64,000 nucleotides of DNA from Aquimarina aggregata (GTDB lineage Bacteria > Bacteroidota > Bacteroidia > Flavobacteriales > Flavobacteriaceae): contig NZ_LQRT01000060.1 of assembly GCF_001632745.1 (NCBI RefSeq), forward strand, positions 62,001-126,000. The letters run 5' to 3'. Numbering within the stretch: position 1 is the stretch's first letter; each line of letters begins with the position of its first letter. The position numbers and the translations under genes were made by a program. The notes under the pieces are model-generated. The model was given only the letters and a program-made list of their open reading frames with translations, was not told the origin of the DNA and did no database searches. Positions 27,915 through 36,425 of this stretch are shown here, one piece after another.

Positions 27915-28316
27915 ATGCAAAAGATTAGTGTAGTATTGGCCGTTTTAATTTTGTTATCTATTGGCTGCCAATCTGAAAAAAAAGAAAAAGAAACAATACA
28001 AATAGGAACAAAAAAAGGTGAATCGACCCCTTTTGAAATAGGAAAAAAGATTTTTGACGGTAAAGGTAAATGCTATACTTGTCATAAAATTGACAAAAAA
28101 TCTATTGGTCCCGGAGTAACCGAAATTGTAAAGATTTACAAAGAAAAAGATGCAGATCTAATAGCTTTTCTAAAACAAAAAGCAGATCCTATTGTAGATC
28201 CTGAAACCTATGTAGTTATGAAAACAAACTTTGCAATTATCAAAAACTTTTCTGAAGAAGAATTAAAAGCTTTAGAAATATATATGAATGAGGTAAGTAC
28301 TAGTAAAACCAAATAA
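27915..28316 (+). CDS. Cytochrome c-type lipoprotein
   Basis: 133 residues. The lipobox LSIGC places the acylated cysteine at residue 18, so it should be membrane-anchored on the periplasmic side. A single class I haem-binding motif CYTCH occupies residues 53-57, and Met102 in the VVMKTNF segment is a candidate axial ligand. The length suits a monohaem cytochrome c domain of about 80 residues plus a charged linker. Its stop codon overlaps the start of the next gene by one base, so the two are translationally linked. It is probably a small electron carrier; partners are unknown. Confidence 0.9.
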   Translation: MQKISVVLAVLILLSIGCQSEKKEKETIQIGTKKGESTPFEIGKKIFDGKGKCYTCHKIDKKSIGPGVTEIVKIYKEKDADLIAFLKQKADPIVDPETYVVMKTNFAIIKNFSEEELKALEIYMNEVSTSKTK

Positions 28317-28831
28317 TGAATAGATTTTTAAGTATCATTTTTTTGATCACAACACCATTGATGGCGCAACAATTTACTCCAAAAGATGCATTTCTTGAAA
28401 AGTGGAAAAACTCTAAAGAATATCTTTTACAAATCGCAGAGAAAATGCCAGAAGAGCATTTTGATTATAAACCTACGGATAGAGAAATGGACTTTAAGAG
28501 TCAATTATTACATATACGAGGAAACATGCTCTGGTTAGGAACTACATATTTTTCTTCTGTTAAATTTGATAGAGAGAAATTAAAAGAAAATATTCCTGAA
28601 ACTAAGTTAGAAGTTATTACAGAACTTACTAAGGCATTTGATAGTGTATATACCCAAGTACAAAACTCTAAATCAGAAGATTTACAAACTGAGATAGATT
28701 TTTTTGCTGGTAGGAAATCAAAATTGCAAATCCTTAATCTGTTGCAAGATCATGTTACGCATCACCGAGGACAACTTATCGTATATTTAAACCTTAACCA
28801 AGTAGAACCTCCTCAATATGTGGGTTGGTAA
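28316..28831 (+). CDS. DinB-family protein with signal peptide
   Basis: 171 residues. Residues 1-18 form a signal peptide (ending LMAQ), which is unusual because most DinB-superfamily proteins are cytoplasmic. The four-helix DinB fold is supported by the probable metal triad His66 (LLHIRGN), His146 and His150 (DHVTHHRGQ), spaced as in the family. Members include thiol-dependent transferases and uncharacterised metalloenzymes. It overlaps the preceding cytochrome gene by one base (TAATG). The substrate is unknown. Confidence 0.85.
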   Translation: MNRFLSIIFLITTPLMAQQFTPKDAFLEKWKNSKEYLLQIAEKMPEEHFDYKPTDREMDFKSQLLHIRGNMLWLGTTYFSSVKFDREKLKENIPETKLEVITELTKAFDSVYTQVQNSKSEDLQTEIDFFAGRKSKLQILNLLQDHVTHHRGQLIVYLNLNQVEPPQYVGW

Positions 28832-28838
28832 TTAAATG

Positions 28839-28871
28839 TTTGAAAAATACATTGCAAAATCCGTACTTTAG
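28839..28871 (+). promoter_or_regulatory. Candidate Bacteroidota promoter for the CNNM/CBS gene
   Basis: TTTG at 28839-28842, a 21-base spacer, then TACTTTAG at 28864-28871, one base from the TAnnTTTG consensus. It lies just after the DinB stop and would give a leader of about 12 bases before the next start. Confidence 0.35.
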
Positions 28872-28889
28872 TACAATATTTAAAACAAG

Positions 28890-29972
28890 ATGACCTTATT
28901 AATTATTTACGCAGTACTTTCTATTTTCTTTTCGTTTTTATGTTCAATATTAGAAGCAGTGTTACTTAGTGTAACTCCGACTTTTATTAATGTTAAAAAG
29001 AAAGAAGGTAAACCATATGCGACTACTTTAGAAAACCTAAAGAAAGATGTTGATAAACCACTAATCGCTATTCTTACACTTAATACAATAGCACATACTG
29101 TGGGTGCTATTTTAGTAGGAGTACAAGCAGAACAACTACCCTATAAATTTGAAGTATTAGGGATAAATATGGTAGGTATTGTTTCTGCGATTATGACCAT
29201 GTTAATTCTAGTGGTTTCAGAAATCATTCCTAAAACGATAGGTGCAACATTTTGGAAACAATTAGGAAACTTTACATCAAAAGCATTAATCGTGCTTATA
29301 GCACCTTTAAAATACACCGGAATTTTGTGGTTGCTTCAACTTACAACAAAACTAATAGGTGGTAAAGGGCATCATGGATCCGTACTAAGTAGAGAAGATT
29401 TTACAGCAATGGCCGATATCGCAGAAGAAGAAGGTGTTTTTGCAAAGTCAGAATCAAAAGTGATTAGAAATCTACTCAATTTTGAAGCTATTTTAGTAAA
29501 ACATATCATGACACCAAGAACGGTATTAAAAATAGCTTCTGAAGGTCAAAATGTTCAAGAATTTTTTGAGGCTAATAAAGAGTTGCGATTTTCTAGAATC
29601 CCAGTATATAAGGATAAACTTGATGATATAACAGGTTATGTGCTTAAAGATGAGGTGTACAAGGAAATGGCTGAAGATAACCACAATAAAAAACTTGGAG
29701 AACTAAAAAGACAATTGTTTATTGTTGATAGAAATATGGCAGTACCTAGCTTATTTGAAAAGCTGGTCGAACAACGAGAGCATGTAGCTCTTGTAGTAGA
29801 TGAATATGGTTCGGTGAGCGGTTTAGTAAGTATGGAAGATGTAATCGAAACCCTTTTAGGTTTAGAGATTATGGATGAGAGTGATACAGATAAAAATATG
29901 CAGGAATTGGCACGTAAAAACTGGGAAAAAAGAGCCAAACGCCTTGGGATTTTAGATGACACTGAAGAATAA
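28890..29972 (+). CDS. CNNM-domain/CBS-pair membrane protein (hemolysin-family, CorC-like)
   Basis: 360 residues. The N-terminal ~170 form a DUF21/CNNM membrane domain of about four helices (segments near 1-25, 57-80, 88-115 and 125-145). A paired CBS region follows (about 195-335), with the typical MTPRTVLK entry and the VVDEYGSVSGLVSMEDVIE stretch. The protein ends soon after the second CBS domain and lacks the C-terminal CorC/HlyC transporter-associated domain found in longer homologues. The family is linked to magnesium or other cation efflux. Its stop overlaps the ogt start by one base. Confidence 0.9.
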   Translation: MTLLIIYAVLSIFFSFLCSILEAVLLSVTPTFINVKKKEGKPYATTLENLKKDVDKPLIAILTLNTIAHTVGAILVGVQAEQLPYKFEVLGINMVGIVSAIMTMLILVVSEIIPKTIGATFWKQLGNFTSKALIVLIAPLKYTGILWLLQLTTKLIGGKGHHGSVLSREDFTAMADIAEEEGVFAKSESKVIRNLLNFEAILVKHIMTPRTVLKIASEGQNVQEFFEANKELRFSRIPVYKDKLDDITGYVLKDEVYKEMAEDNHNKKLGELKRQLFIVDRNMAVPSLFEKLVEQREHVALVVDEYGSVSGLVSMEDVIETLLGLEIMDESDTDKNMQELARKNWEKRAKRLGILDDTEE

Positions 29973-30454
29973 TGGAAATAGAAACATGTATAGAAACTCC
30001 ATTAGGAACCGCCATTATATCTGGTGATGAAAATGGTATTACAAGTGTTTCAGTAACAAAAGAACCTAAAACAAAACCATCACAAGATAATATCCCGGTT
30101 TATTTAAAAGAAGCAGTACTTCAATTAAAAGAATACTTCAATGGCGAACGAGATGTCTTTGATCTCAAATTAAACCCATCAGGAACCGAATTTCAAAAAA
30201 AAGTATGGGATGAACTATTAAAAATTCCATTTGGTAAAACAGTATCTTATCTTGATATCGCCAAAAGATTAGGAGATCCAAAATGTATTCGCGCAGCAGC
30301 TACAGCTAATGGTAAAAATCCATTGTGGATCGTGATACCTTGTCATCGTGTTATTGGTAGCGATGGTTCACTTACAGGATATGCAGGGGGACTATGGCGA
30401 AAAAAATGGTTACTTGATCACGAAAATCCAGTCAAACAACAATCCTTATTTTAA
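29972..30454 (+). CDS. ogt: Methylated-DNA--protein-cysteine S-methyltransferase
   Basis: A 160-residue suicidal repair enzyme that moves the alkyl group from O6-alkylguanine to its own cysteine. The active site IPCHRVIG gives Cys124. The helix-turn-helix segment carries the arginine-finger sequence RAAATANGKNP. The N-terminal ribonuclease-like subdomain (about residues 1-70) is short, as in Ogt/AGT proteins without an Ada domain. It is translationally coupled to the preceding CNNM gene, although no functional link is obvious. Confidence 0.95.
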   Translation: MEIETCIETPLGTAIISGDENGITSVSVTKEPKTKPSQDNIPVYLKEAVLQLKEYFNGERDVFDLKLNPSGTEFQKKVWDELLKIPFGKTVSYLDIAKRLGDPKCIRAAATANGKNPLWIVIPCHRVIGSDGSLTGYAGGLWRKKWLLDHENPVKQQSLF

Positions 30455-30488
30455 AGATGCGTTATATCTCTAATGATTAGTAGTAGAT

Positions 30489-32441
30489 ATGAAAAACTCA
30501 TTGTGTTTGATTGTAACGTGTGTCTTAATTCTTATAAAGAGTTATAGTCAAAAAATAGTGGATTTAGACTCAAAAGAGATCTCGTTAGAAATCAATTCTG
30601 TAGATCAATTGATCAATATAGCAGATAGTCTTAATAATTCTAAAAGTTTTGGTAAGGCAGAGGTGTATTACAGAAGAGCTTTTGATTTAGCAAAAAAAAG
30701 AAAACGCAAAGACGAAATGATTACCGCTGGATTTCGTTTAGAGCGTTATACTCGTACTTCGTTAAAACAATATAATAAAGCTCAGGAAATTTTAGATTTT
30801 TTGTTAATATATGGTATTAAACACAATGATGAAAACTGTGTGGTACGAAGTATCATTAGATACGGAAAATTAGATCAAAAAAAATTACAATTTATTAGTG
30901 CATTGAAGTATTATAATTTAGCGATGTACAGAGCTAAAAAAATAAACAACAATAAACTATACTGGGATGCGCTCACAGCCAGAGGTTTGCTATTAATAAA
31001 TATTGGAGACCTGGCGCAGTGCAGAAAAGATTTTAAAGACGCATTGCAGTATATCGATAAAGAAGAATCCTCGATATACGATCAAAGTATTGGATATAGC
31101 AATATAGGGTCGTCTTTTGGGAATTCGCAACCAGATTCGGTAATTTACTATTCTAGATTAGCAACACAATTTTGTAAAGATGATAGAACTTCTAGATCGT
31201 GTAAAATAGCATATAATAATATGGCGTGGGGATATTATTTAAAGGGTAAACCTAAAATAGCTCTCGATATGATAGAGACTAATATTGATTTGAGTTCTAT
31301 TGTACAAAATGAGAATGATAATTTACGTCCCGCACTAATGCATACTCTAGGGTCTATTTATTTTGACCTTGAAGAATATACGAAAGCAATAAACTATTTT
31401 GAAATCGCACACAAAGATTACATTGGCAAAGGGGATATTATAAATATTGTATTGACCAAGGAAGATTTATCTAAAGCCTACGAAAAGATTGGAAAATTAA
31501 AGTCAAGTATCGAGATTTTGAGAGAAATTAGACCATTGACCAATGCCTTGGATAGTCTTAAAATCATAAAAGAAATTGCAAAAATAGAAAGTAAGAGTAT
31601 TGTAAATGTCAAAGAGGCAGAAATATCTAACTTAGAACAACAAAATGTTGAAATTGTAAAAAGAATAGATAAAACCAGAGTTTTTAGTTATGTTTTAGGA
31701 AGTTTTTTGATGTTAACTTTATCTGTTTTTTTATACCGAGGACATAAAAGTGAAGTTCGATTTCATCAACTTAATAAAGAGTTAAGTCTAAATAGACTTA
31801 AATCTTTAAGATCAATGATGAATCCTCATTTTTTGTTTAATTCATTTAGTACGTTACAGAACTATATCCTGAAAAAAGATAGTCTTAAAGCCAATGATTA
31901 CATGACAGAATTTTCGAACTTGATTCGAAATATTCTTTCAAGTTCTGATAGCATATATATTAGTTTTCAAAAGGAACTAGATATTTTAAAATCATATATC
32001 AAAATAGAGCAGGAACGATTCAATGAAAGTTTCGAAGTTTCTTATTATATTGATGATAAATTGATCAAGGATAACCCAACAATACCATCTATGGTTGTAC
32101 AGCCATATATAGAAAACGCAATAATTCATGGATTTTCACATGCCGAAGAAAAAGGAATTTTAAAGGTATCTTTTATCAAAGAAAATGACATAATTATCTG
32201 TAAAATTCTTGATAATGGCATAGGTAGAGCTAAGGCCCAAGAGATAAAAAAACAAGGAAATAATACCATTCATCTATCTATAGCAACAAGAAATACAGAT
32301 GAGCGATTACGACTCTTAGATAAAATTGGGTATCAACCTGCCAGTGTAACCATAAATGATTTGTTTTATGAGCATGGAGAATCGAAAGGAACAGAAGTAG
32401 TGATAGTATTACCAATATTGAATAGTAAAGTAGAAGAATGA
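30489..32441 (+). CDS. TPR-containing LytS-type sensor histidine kinase
   Basis: 650 residues. A signal peptide (to about residue 20) is followed by a periplasmic sensor region of about 375 residues built of TPR-like helix pairs. Then come a membrane helix (about 398-418) and a cytoplasmic His_kinase/HATPase part. The phosphoacceptor is His447 in the NPHFLFN motif. The ATP-binding region shows PSMVVQPYIENAIIHG and the DNGIGR G-box. This TPR-TM-LytS layout is common in Bacteroidota. It overlaps the response-regulator gene by four bases, so the pair forms one two-component system. The signal is unknown. Confidence 0.93.
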   Translation: MKNSLCLIVTCVLILIKSYSQKIVDLDSKEISLEINSVDQLINIADSLNNSKSFGKAEVYYRRAFDLAKKRKRKDEMITAGFRLERYTRTSLKQYNKAQEILDFLLIYGIKHNDENCVVRSIIRYGKLDQKKLQFISALKYYNLAMYRAKKINNNKLYWDALTARGLLLINIGDLAQCRKDFKDALQYIDKEESSIYDQSIGYSNIGSSFGNSQPDSVIYYSRLATQFCKDDRTSRSCKIAYNNMAWGYYLKGKPKIALDMIETNIDLSSIVQNENDNLRPALMHTLGSIYFDLEEYTKAINYFEIAHKDYIGKGDIINIVLTKEDLSKAYEKIGKLKSSIEILREIRPLTNALDSLKIIKEIAKIESKSIVNVKEAEISNLEQQNVEIVKRIDKTRVFSYVLGSFLMLTLSVFLYRGHKSEVRFHQLNKELSLNRLKSLRSMMNPHFLFNSFSTLQNYILKKDSLKANDYMTEFSNLIRNILSSSDSIYISFQKELDILKSYIKIEQERFNESFEVSYYIDDKLIKDNPTIPSMVVQPYIENAIIHGFSHAEEKGILKVSFIKENDIIICKILDNGIGRAKAQEIKKQGNNTIHLSIATRNTDERLRLLDKIGYQPASVTINDLFYEHGESKGTEVVIVLPILNSKVEE

Positions 32442-33196
32442 TAGAAACGCTAAAATGCATAATTATAGATGATGAACAGAAAGACAGAGAAAATATCCGA
32501 ATGCTTCTGGAATCATACTGTCCCCAAGTTGAGATTATTGGAGAAGCTAGAGATAGGCAATCAATTTTGACGATATTATCACAATTAAAACCGGATTTAG
32601 TATTTGTAGACATTCAATTGGGAGCGATTTCAATTTTTGACATTTTAAATGAATTAGATAGTATTACTTTTAAAATAGTTTTTGTAACGGCTTTTGATAA
32701 GTATGCAATTCAAGGATACCAATATGATGCTATCGACTATTTGTTAAAACCTGTTGAGGCAAAACGACTAGTTAAGGTTATAGATAAAACATTTAGACTT
32801 AGAGATCGTTTGCGTTCTGAAGAAAATAAGATAGACGAGTTTAAAGATTTATATGCTAAGGTCATGGAGCCAGCAAAAATCTCTATCACAGATGCAAAAG
32901 GAGTTCATATGATTAAAACCATCGATGTGCTGTATTGTGTTAGTGACGGAAACTACACTACCTTTATTATGATTGATGAGACAGAAATAGTCATTTCTAA
33001 GAACTTAAAACATTTTGAAACCAAACTTAAAGATTATAGCTTTTTAAGAATTCATAAATCGTATTTAGTAAATTTAAATCACATAGATTTTTTGGCAAAA
33101 GAACAAGGAGGATCTGTGGTTATGAAAAACGGAAAATCCTTACCAGTATCGAGAAATTGTAAAAAAGAACTTTATAAAAAAATGAATATATTATAA
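32438..33196 (+). CDS. LytTR-family response regulator
   Basis: 252 residues. The receiver domain (about 5-120) carries the acidic pair Asp11-Asp12, phosphoacceptor Asp58 (VFVDIQLG), Thr84 and Lys104. The LytTR DNA-binding domain (about 145-250) shows the typical FLRIHKSYLVNLNHI segment. It starts inside the kinase gene by a four-base overlap (ATGA). The kinase contains TPRs and probably phosphorylates it. The adjacent HEIGH-protease gene, with its own promoter 100 bases on, is a reasonable but untested target. Confidence 0.95.
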   Translation: MIETLKCIIIDDEQKDRENIRMLLESYCPQVEIIGEARDRQSILTILSQLKPDLVFVDIQLGAISIFDILNELDSITFKIVFVTAFDKYAIQGYQYDAIDYLLKPVEAKRLVKVIDKTFRLRDRLRSEENKIDEFKDLYAKVMEPAKISITDAKGVHMIKTIDVLYCVSDGNYTTFIMIDETEIVISKNLKHFETKLKDYSFLRIHKSYLVNLNHIDFLAKEQGGSVVMKNGKSLPVSRNCKKELYKKMNIL

Positions 33197-33296
33197 GTTT
33201 GGTAAGGTAAAATTATGTTAATAAAACATTTACAAACTACATTAATGTAAATAAAACTGCATTTTATACATCTAAATAAGCAGTTTAAACAATAGA

Positions 33297-33329
33297 TGTG
33301 ATTATGTTATTAAAGACAACTTAGATTTG
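33297..33329 (+). promoter_or_regulatory. Candidate promoter of the HEIGH metalloprotease gene
   Basis: TGTG at 33297-33300, a 21-base spacer and TAGATTTG at 33322-33329, an exact match to TAnnTTTG. It would start transcription roughly 25 bases before the ATG. Confidence 0.45.
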
Positions 33330-33360
33330 TCTTTATATCGGTAACACAAATTACATTTAT

Positions 33361-34272
33361 ATGAAACTCAACTTTTTTAAAACAGGTATAATACTCCTGT
33401 CGACTGTTACGCTATTAACTACTTCTTGTTCTAATGAAGAGTTTGGAACTCCAGAACAAGTAAACGTAACTAACCTTCCTGATAATGTATTAAATAAAGT
33501 ATTGGATTTGCAAATGGATCCTTCTCTCTTTAATTATCAAGAAATACAATTATTTGATGGGTCAACAAAAAAAATAGTGATTACATCAGGAGATATGGCA
33601 ATTGATGTTGATAGATTTTTAGCAATTCCAAGTAATCAAGGAGGTTTAAATGCTAAACAGTATAGATCTCAATTTTTAATTGATACAGATAAATATCCTA
33701 CCGTGGATATCATTGCATTTATTGGTGAAGGTCCTTTTGGTTTAAGTCAATTAGCCCAAGATGGATTAGTAGCTGCAGTTCAAAACTGGAATGAAGTCTC
33801 TTCTAAATTAGAGCTAACACTTACTTTTACCACAGAACCAACATTCGATTCAGATGTTTTTGAAATTAGAGTAAACACTGCTTCTGACATAAACTCTGAT
33901 GGATTAGCAGATTTTCCTAATGCAGAAGGAAAACCAGGTCCTTTTGTTTTAATTAATAGCAGGGTTAATGCTAATTTTCCTGATGGTTTCGAGCACCTTC
34001 TTACTCATGAAATAGGGCACGCAATTGGTTTTAGGCATACAGACTGGAATTCTAGACAAAGTTGCGTAGACCAAGGATTAGAGACAGAATCAACGGTAGA
34101 AAACGATCTTCCTGTACCATCTATAATATTTGGAACGCTTCCTAGTATACCAGGTATTCTAGAACAAGAAAACTCTATAATGAATGCTTGTTTCAACTTT
34201 AGAACAACCGATGGAGAACTTAACTTTAATGACAGATCTGGACTAAGATTTTTATACCCTAAGTATTATTAA
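33361..34272 (+). CDS. HEIGH-type zinc metalloprotease lipoprotein (M57-like)
   Basis: 303 residues. A signal peptide with a cysteine at residue 23 (LLTTSC) marks it as a lipoprotein. The catalytic site HEIGHAIGFRH at residues 216-226 has the metzincin form HExxHxxGxxH, with three histidine ligands and Glu217 as base. A segment NSIMNAC about 50 residues later supplies a Met-turn-like methionine. This matches the Bacteroidota dual-action HEIGH metallo-peptidases. It sits directly after a two-component system and before a terminator, as a single-gene unit. It is probably a surface or periplasmic protease; the target is unknown. Confidence 0.92.
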   Translation: MKLNFFKTGIILLSTVTLLTTSCSNEEFGTPEQVNVTNLPDNVLNKVLDLQMDPSLFNYQEIQLFDGSTKKIVITSGDMAIDVDRFLAIPSNQGGLNAKQYRSQFLIDTDKYPTVDIIAFIGEGPFGLSQLAQDGLVAAVQNWNEVSSKLELTLTFTTEPTFDSDVFEIRVNTASDINSDGLADFPNAEGKPGPFVLINSRVNANFPDGFEHLLTHEIGHAIGFRHTDWNSRQSCVDQGLETESTVENDLPVPSIIFGTLPSIPGILEQENSIMNACFNFRTTDGELNFNDRSGLRFLYPKYY

Positions 34273-34305
34273 CTCAACTCTCAACTCAATTCAACTGTAA
34301 ACACA

Positions 34306-34336
34306 TAGAAAGAGCGCTCTAAGAGCGCTCTTTCTA
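34306..34336 (+). terminator. Intrinsic terminator of the HEIGH protease gene
   Basis: Two 15-base inverted arms around a single base, GC-containing at the centre (agagcgctct is itself palindromic), followed by a weak T-rich stretch. It lies 34 bases after the stop codon. Confidence 0.7.
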
Positions 34337-34389
34337 CATTATAAAAGCAAAGAAAATACAATTTGTTTAGCATATTAAATAATTCATGC

Positions 34390-34408
34390 AGTTTCATTTT
34401 TTGAAACT
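34390..34408. repeat. 19-bp inverted-repeat element, copy 1
   Basis: AGTTTCATTTTTTGAAACT: 6-bp arms around ATTTTTT. The same 19 bases occur once more, at 51298-51316, also upstream of a gene. This copy extends one further base pair (C..G). It lies 76 bases before the serine hydrolase start. It could be an operator or a small hairpin. Confidence 0.5.
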
Positions 34409-34483
34409 GTTATATTTTATCATTGCGTTCTAAGTCGTTCGTTTTTTTTAATTAAATTGGCTTAAAATCAACTTTATATAAAA

Positions 34484-35644
34484 ATGATTAAACGTATACT
34501 CAAATTCTTTTTAAAGGGACTTCTTGCTATTATACTCTTATGTGTAGTGTTATTGTACATTTTTGATTCAGAATATATTCTTAAAGGAGTTCGTGTTGTG
34601 TATATGACAGGCCACACAACTGCGTATTTAGACGATTATCGTTATTTTGATAATCGCACTATAGAAAAAGGAAATGCAACTATTCCCTGGGCTATACATA
34701 AACAATATAATGCCGTAAAAGCAACTGATAGATTACATAAAACCAATCAAAAGTTTGGAACTATTGCCTATATGATTATTAAAAACGATAGCATATGGTA
34801 TGAGAAATATGCAGAAGGGTTTAATGAGACATCTAAAACAAACTCCTTCTCTATGGCAAAAAGTATGGTTACTGCTATGCTTGGAAAAGCTATTATGGAT
34901 GGTTATATTAAGAGTTTAGACCAGCCATTAGGAGATTTTTTTCCGGAGTTTTCTGAAGGTCTAGCGGCAAAAACTACAGTAGGAGATTTATCTTCAATGT
35001 CTTCGGGATTAAACTGGGAAGAAAGTTACAAAAGCCCATTCTCGATAACAGCCAAAGCATATTATGATACAAATATTAGAGAAGTATTATTGGGATTAGA
35101 AGTTACAGAAGAGCCAGGTCAACGTTTTAAATACTTAAGTGGTAATACTCAACTATTGGGTATGGTGATAGAAAAAGCTACCGGTAAAACCTTATCTGCT
35201 TATTTAAGCGAAAATTTTTGGAAACCTATGGGAATGGAGCAAGAAGCAATATGGCAATTAGACAGTGAAAATAGCGGTATGGAAAAAGCGTATTGTTGCG
35301 TAGCTAGTAATGCAAGAGATTTTGCACGTTTTGGTATCTTGTTTAAAAATAAAGGTGTTTTTGCCGGACAACAAATTTTACCAGCAGAGTTTACAGAAAA
35401 AATAACCAAACCTAGATTTGAAAAAGATGATATGTATGGTTACGGTTTATGGATATCGGATCATTTAGATAAAAAAATCTTTGCCATGAGAGGAATTTTA
35501 GGACAATATGTAATCTGCATCCCAGAAGATAATGTGATCATTGTGCGATTAGGACATCAAAGAGGAGGACCTCAAAAATCGTTTAGTGAAGACTTCTATA
35601 TTTTTATTGAAGAAGCTTATAAAATGTTAGCTCATGCTTCATAA
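34484..35644 (+). CDS. Membrane-anchored serine hydrolase (beta-lactamase/esterase family)
   Basis: 386 residues. One N-terminal membrane helix (about 8-26) anchors it with the catalytic domain in the periplasm. The SxxK motif is Ser123-Met-Ala-Lys126. Tyr217 in YLSGN fits the second-motif tyrosine. A YGYGLWI segment lies near the third motif. The arrangement resembles the 6-aminohexanoate-oligomer-hydrolase and EstB-like branches rather than true beta-lactamases. Its last 11 bases overlap the exonuclease gene, suggesting coupled translation. The substrate is unknown. Confidence 0.9.
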   Translation: MIKRILKFFLKGLLAIILLCVVLLYIFDSEYILKGVRVVYMTGHTTAYLDDYRYFDNRTIEKGNATIPWAIHKQYNAVKATDRLHKTNQKFGTIAYMIIKNDSIWYEKYAEGFNETSKTNSFSMAKSMVTAMLGKAIMDGYIKSLDQPLGDFFPEFSEGLAAKTTVGDLSSMSSGLNWEESYKSPFSITAKAYYDTNIREVLLGLEVTEEPGQRFKYLSGNTQLLGMVIEKATGKTLSAYLSENFWKPMGMEQEAIWQLDSENSGMEKAYCCVASNARDFARFGILFKNKGVFAGQQILPAEFTEKITKPRFEKDDMYGYGLWISDHLDKKIFAMRGILGQYVICIPEDNVIIVRLGHQRGGPQKSFSEDFYIFIEEAYKMLAHAS

Positions 35645-36347
35645 ATTAGACCTAGAACATATTTTGTTTTTGGATATAGAAACAGTACCAGAACATAAAG
35701 ATTTTGATGATCTTAGTGATGAAATGAAGTATCTCTGGGCGGACAAAACAAAATATCAAAGAAAAGAAGATTTTTCTGCAGAAGAGTTTTATGATCGAGC
35801 AGGAATATGGGCAGAGTTTGGTAAGATTGTCTGTATTTCTGTAGGATATTTTACATTTAAAGGTGAAACTAGATCGTTTAGGACAACTTCTTTTTATGGA
35901 GAAGAAAAACAATTGTTACTAGGTTTTAAAAACCTTTTAGAAACACATTTTAATAGGCCCCATCATTTGCTTTGTGCTCATAATGGTAAAGAGTTTGATT
36001 TTCCATATATAGCCAGAAGAATGATTATTCATAGTATTACGCTACCATATAAACTTAATCTATTTGGTAAAAAACCATGGGAAGTGGCACATTTGGATAC
36101 TTTGGATCTTTGGAAATTTGGAGATTATAAGCATTATACATCATTAAAGTTATTGACAGGAATTTTAGGTATACCTTCGCCAAAGGACGATATCGATGGA
36201 AGTCAAGTAAGACAAGTGTATTATGAAGAAGGAGATATCGATCGAATTATTATTTATTGTGAAAAAGATACTGTAGCTGTTGCACAAATAATACTACGTT
36301 TGCGGCAAGAAGAGTTATTAAGTGAAGATGAGGTGATTTCTGTCTGA
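35634..36347 (+). CDS. Predicted 3'-5' exonuclease, PolB-like DEDDy type
   Basis: 237 residues. RNase H-like exonuclease motifs are visible: motif I Asp14-x-Glu16 (FLDIETVPE), motif II Asp122 (HNGKEFDFPYIARRM), and motif III Tyr208-xxx-Asp212 (YCEKDTVAVAQ). This gives a complete DEDDy set as in the proofreading domain of family B polymerases, without a polymerase domain. The start overlaps the end of the serine hydrolase gene by 11 bases. Stand-alone proteins of this type are common in Bacteroidota. A DNA-processing role is inferred from family only. Confidence 0.9.
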   Translation: MLHKLDLEHILFLDIETVPEHKDFDDLSDEMKYLWADKTKYQRKEDFSAEEFYDRAGIWAEFGKIVCISVGYFTFKGETRSFRTTSFYGEEKQLLLGFKNLLETHFNRPHHLLCAHNGKEFDFPYIARRMIIHSITLPYKLNLFGKKPWEVAHLDTLDLWKFGDYKHYTSLKLLTGILGIPSPKDDIDGSQVRQVYYEEGDIDRIIIYCEKDTVAVAQIILRLRQEELLSEDEVISV

Positions 36348-36396
36348 CATTTTCATAAACTTCTGTATTTTTATAAAAATCAGATGTAAAAAAAAT

Positions 36397-36425
36397 TCCC
36401 CCTCCATAAAGGAGAGGGATTTTTT
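36397..36425 (+). terminator. Intrinsic terminator of the exonuclease gene
   Basis: A nine-pair GC-rich stem with one mismatch and a 5-base loop, flanked by A and T runs. It lies 50 bases past the stop. Confidence 0.7.

Noticed and set aside
33352..33359. TACATTTA as promoter -7 box right before the HEIGH protease ATG
   Set aside because: It would place the transcript start inside the coding region, after the lipoprotein start; a better pair lies at 33297-33329.
34306..34336. Hairpin as a transposon end
   Set aside because: It is a single copy directly after a stop codon and is best explained as a terminator.
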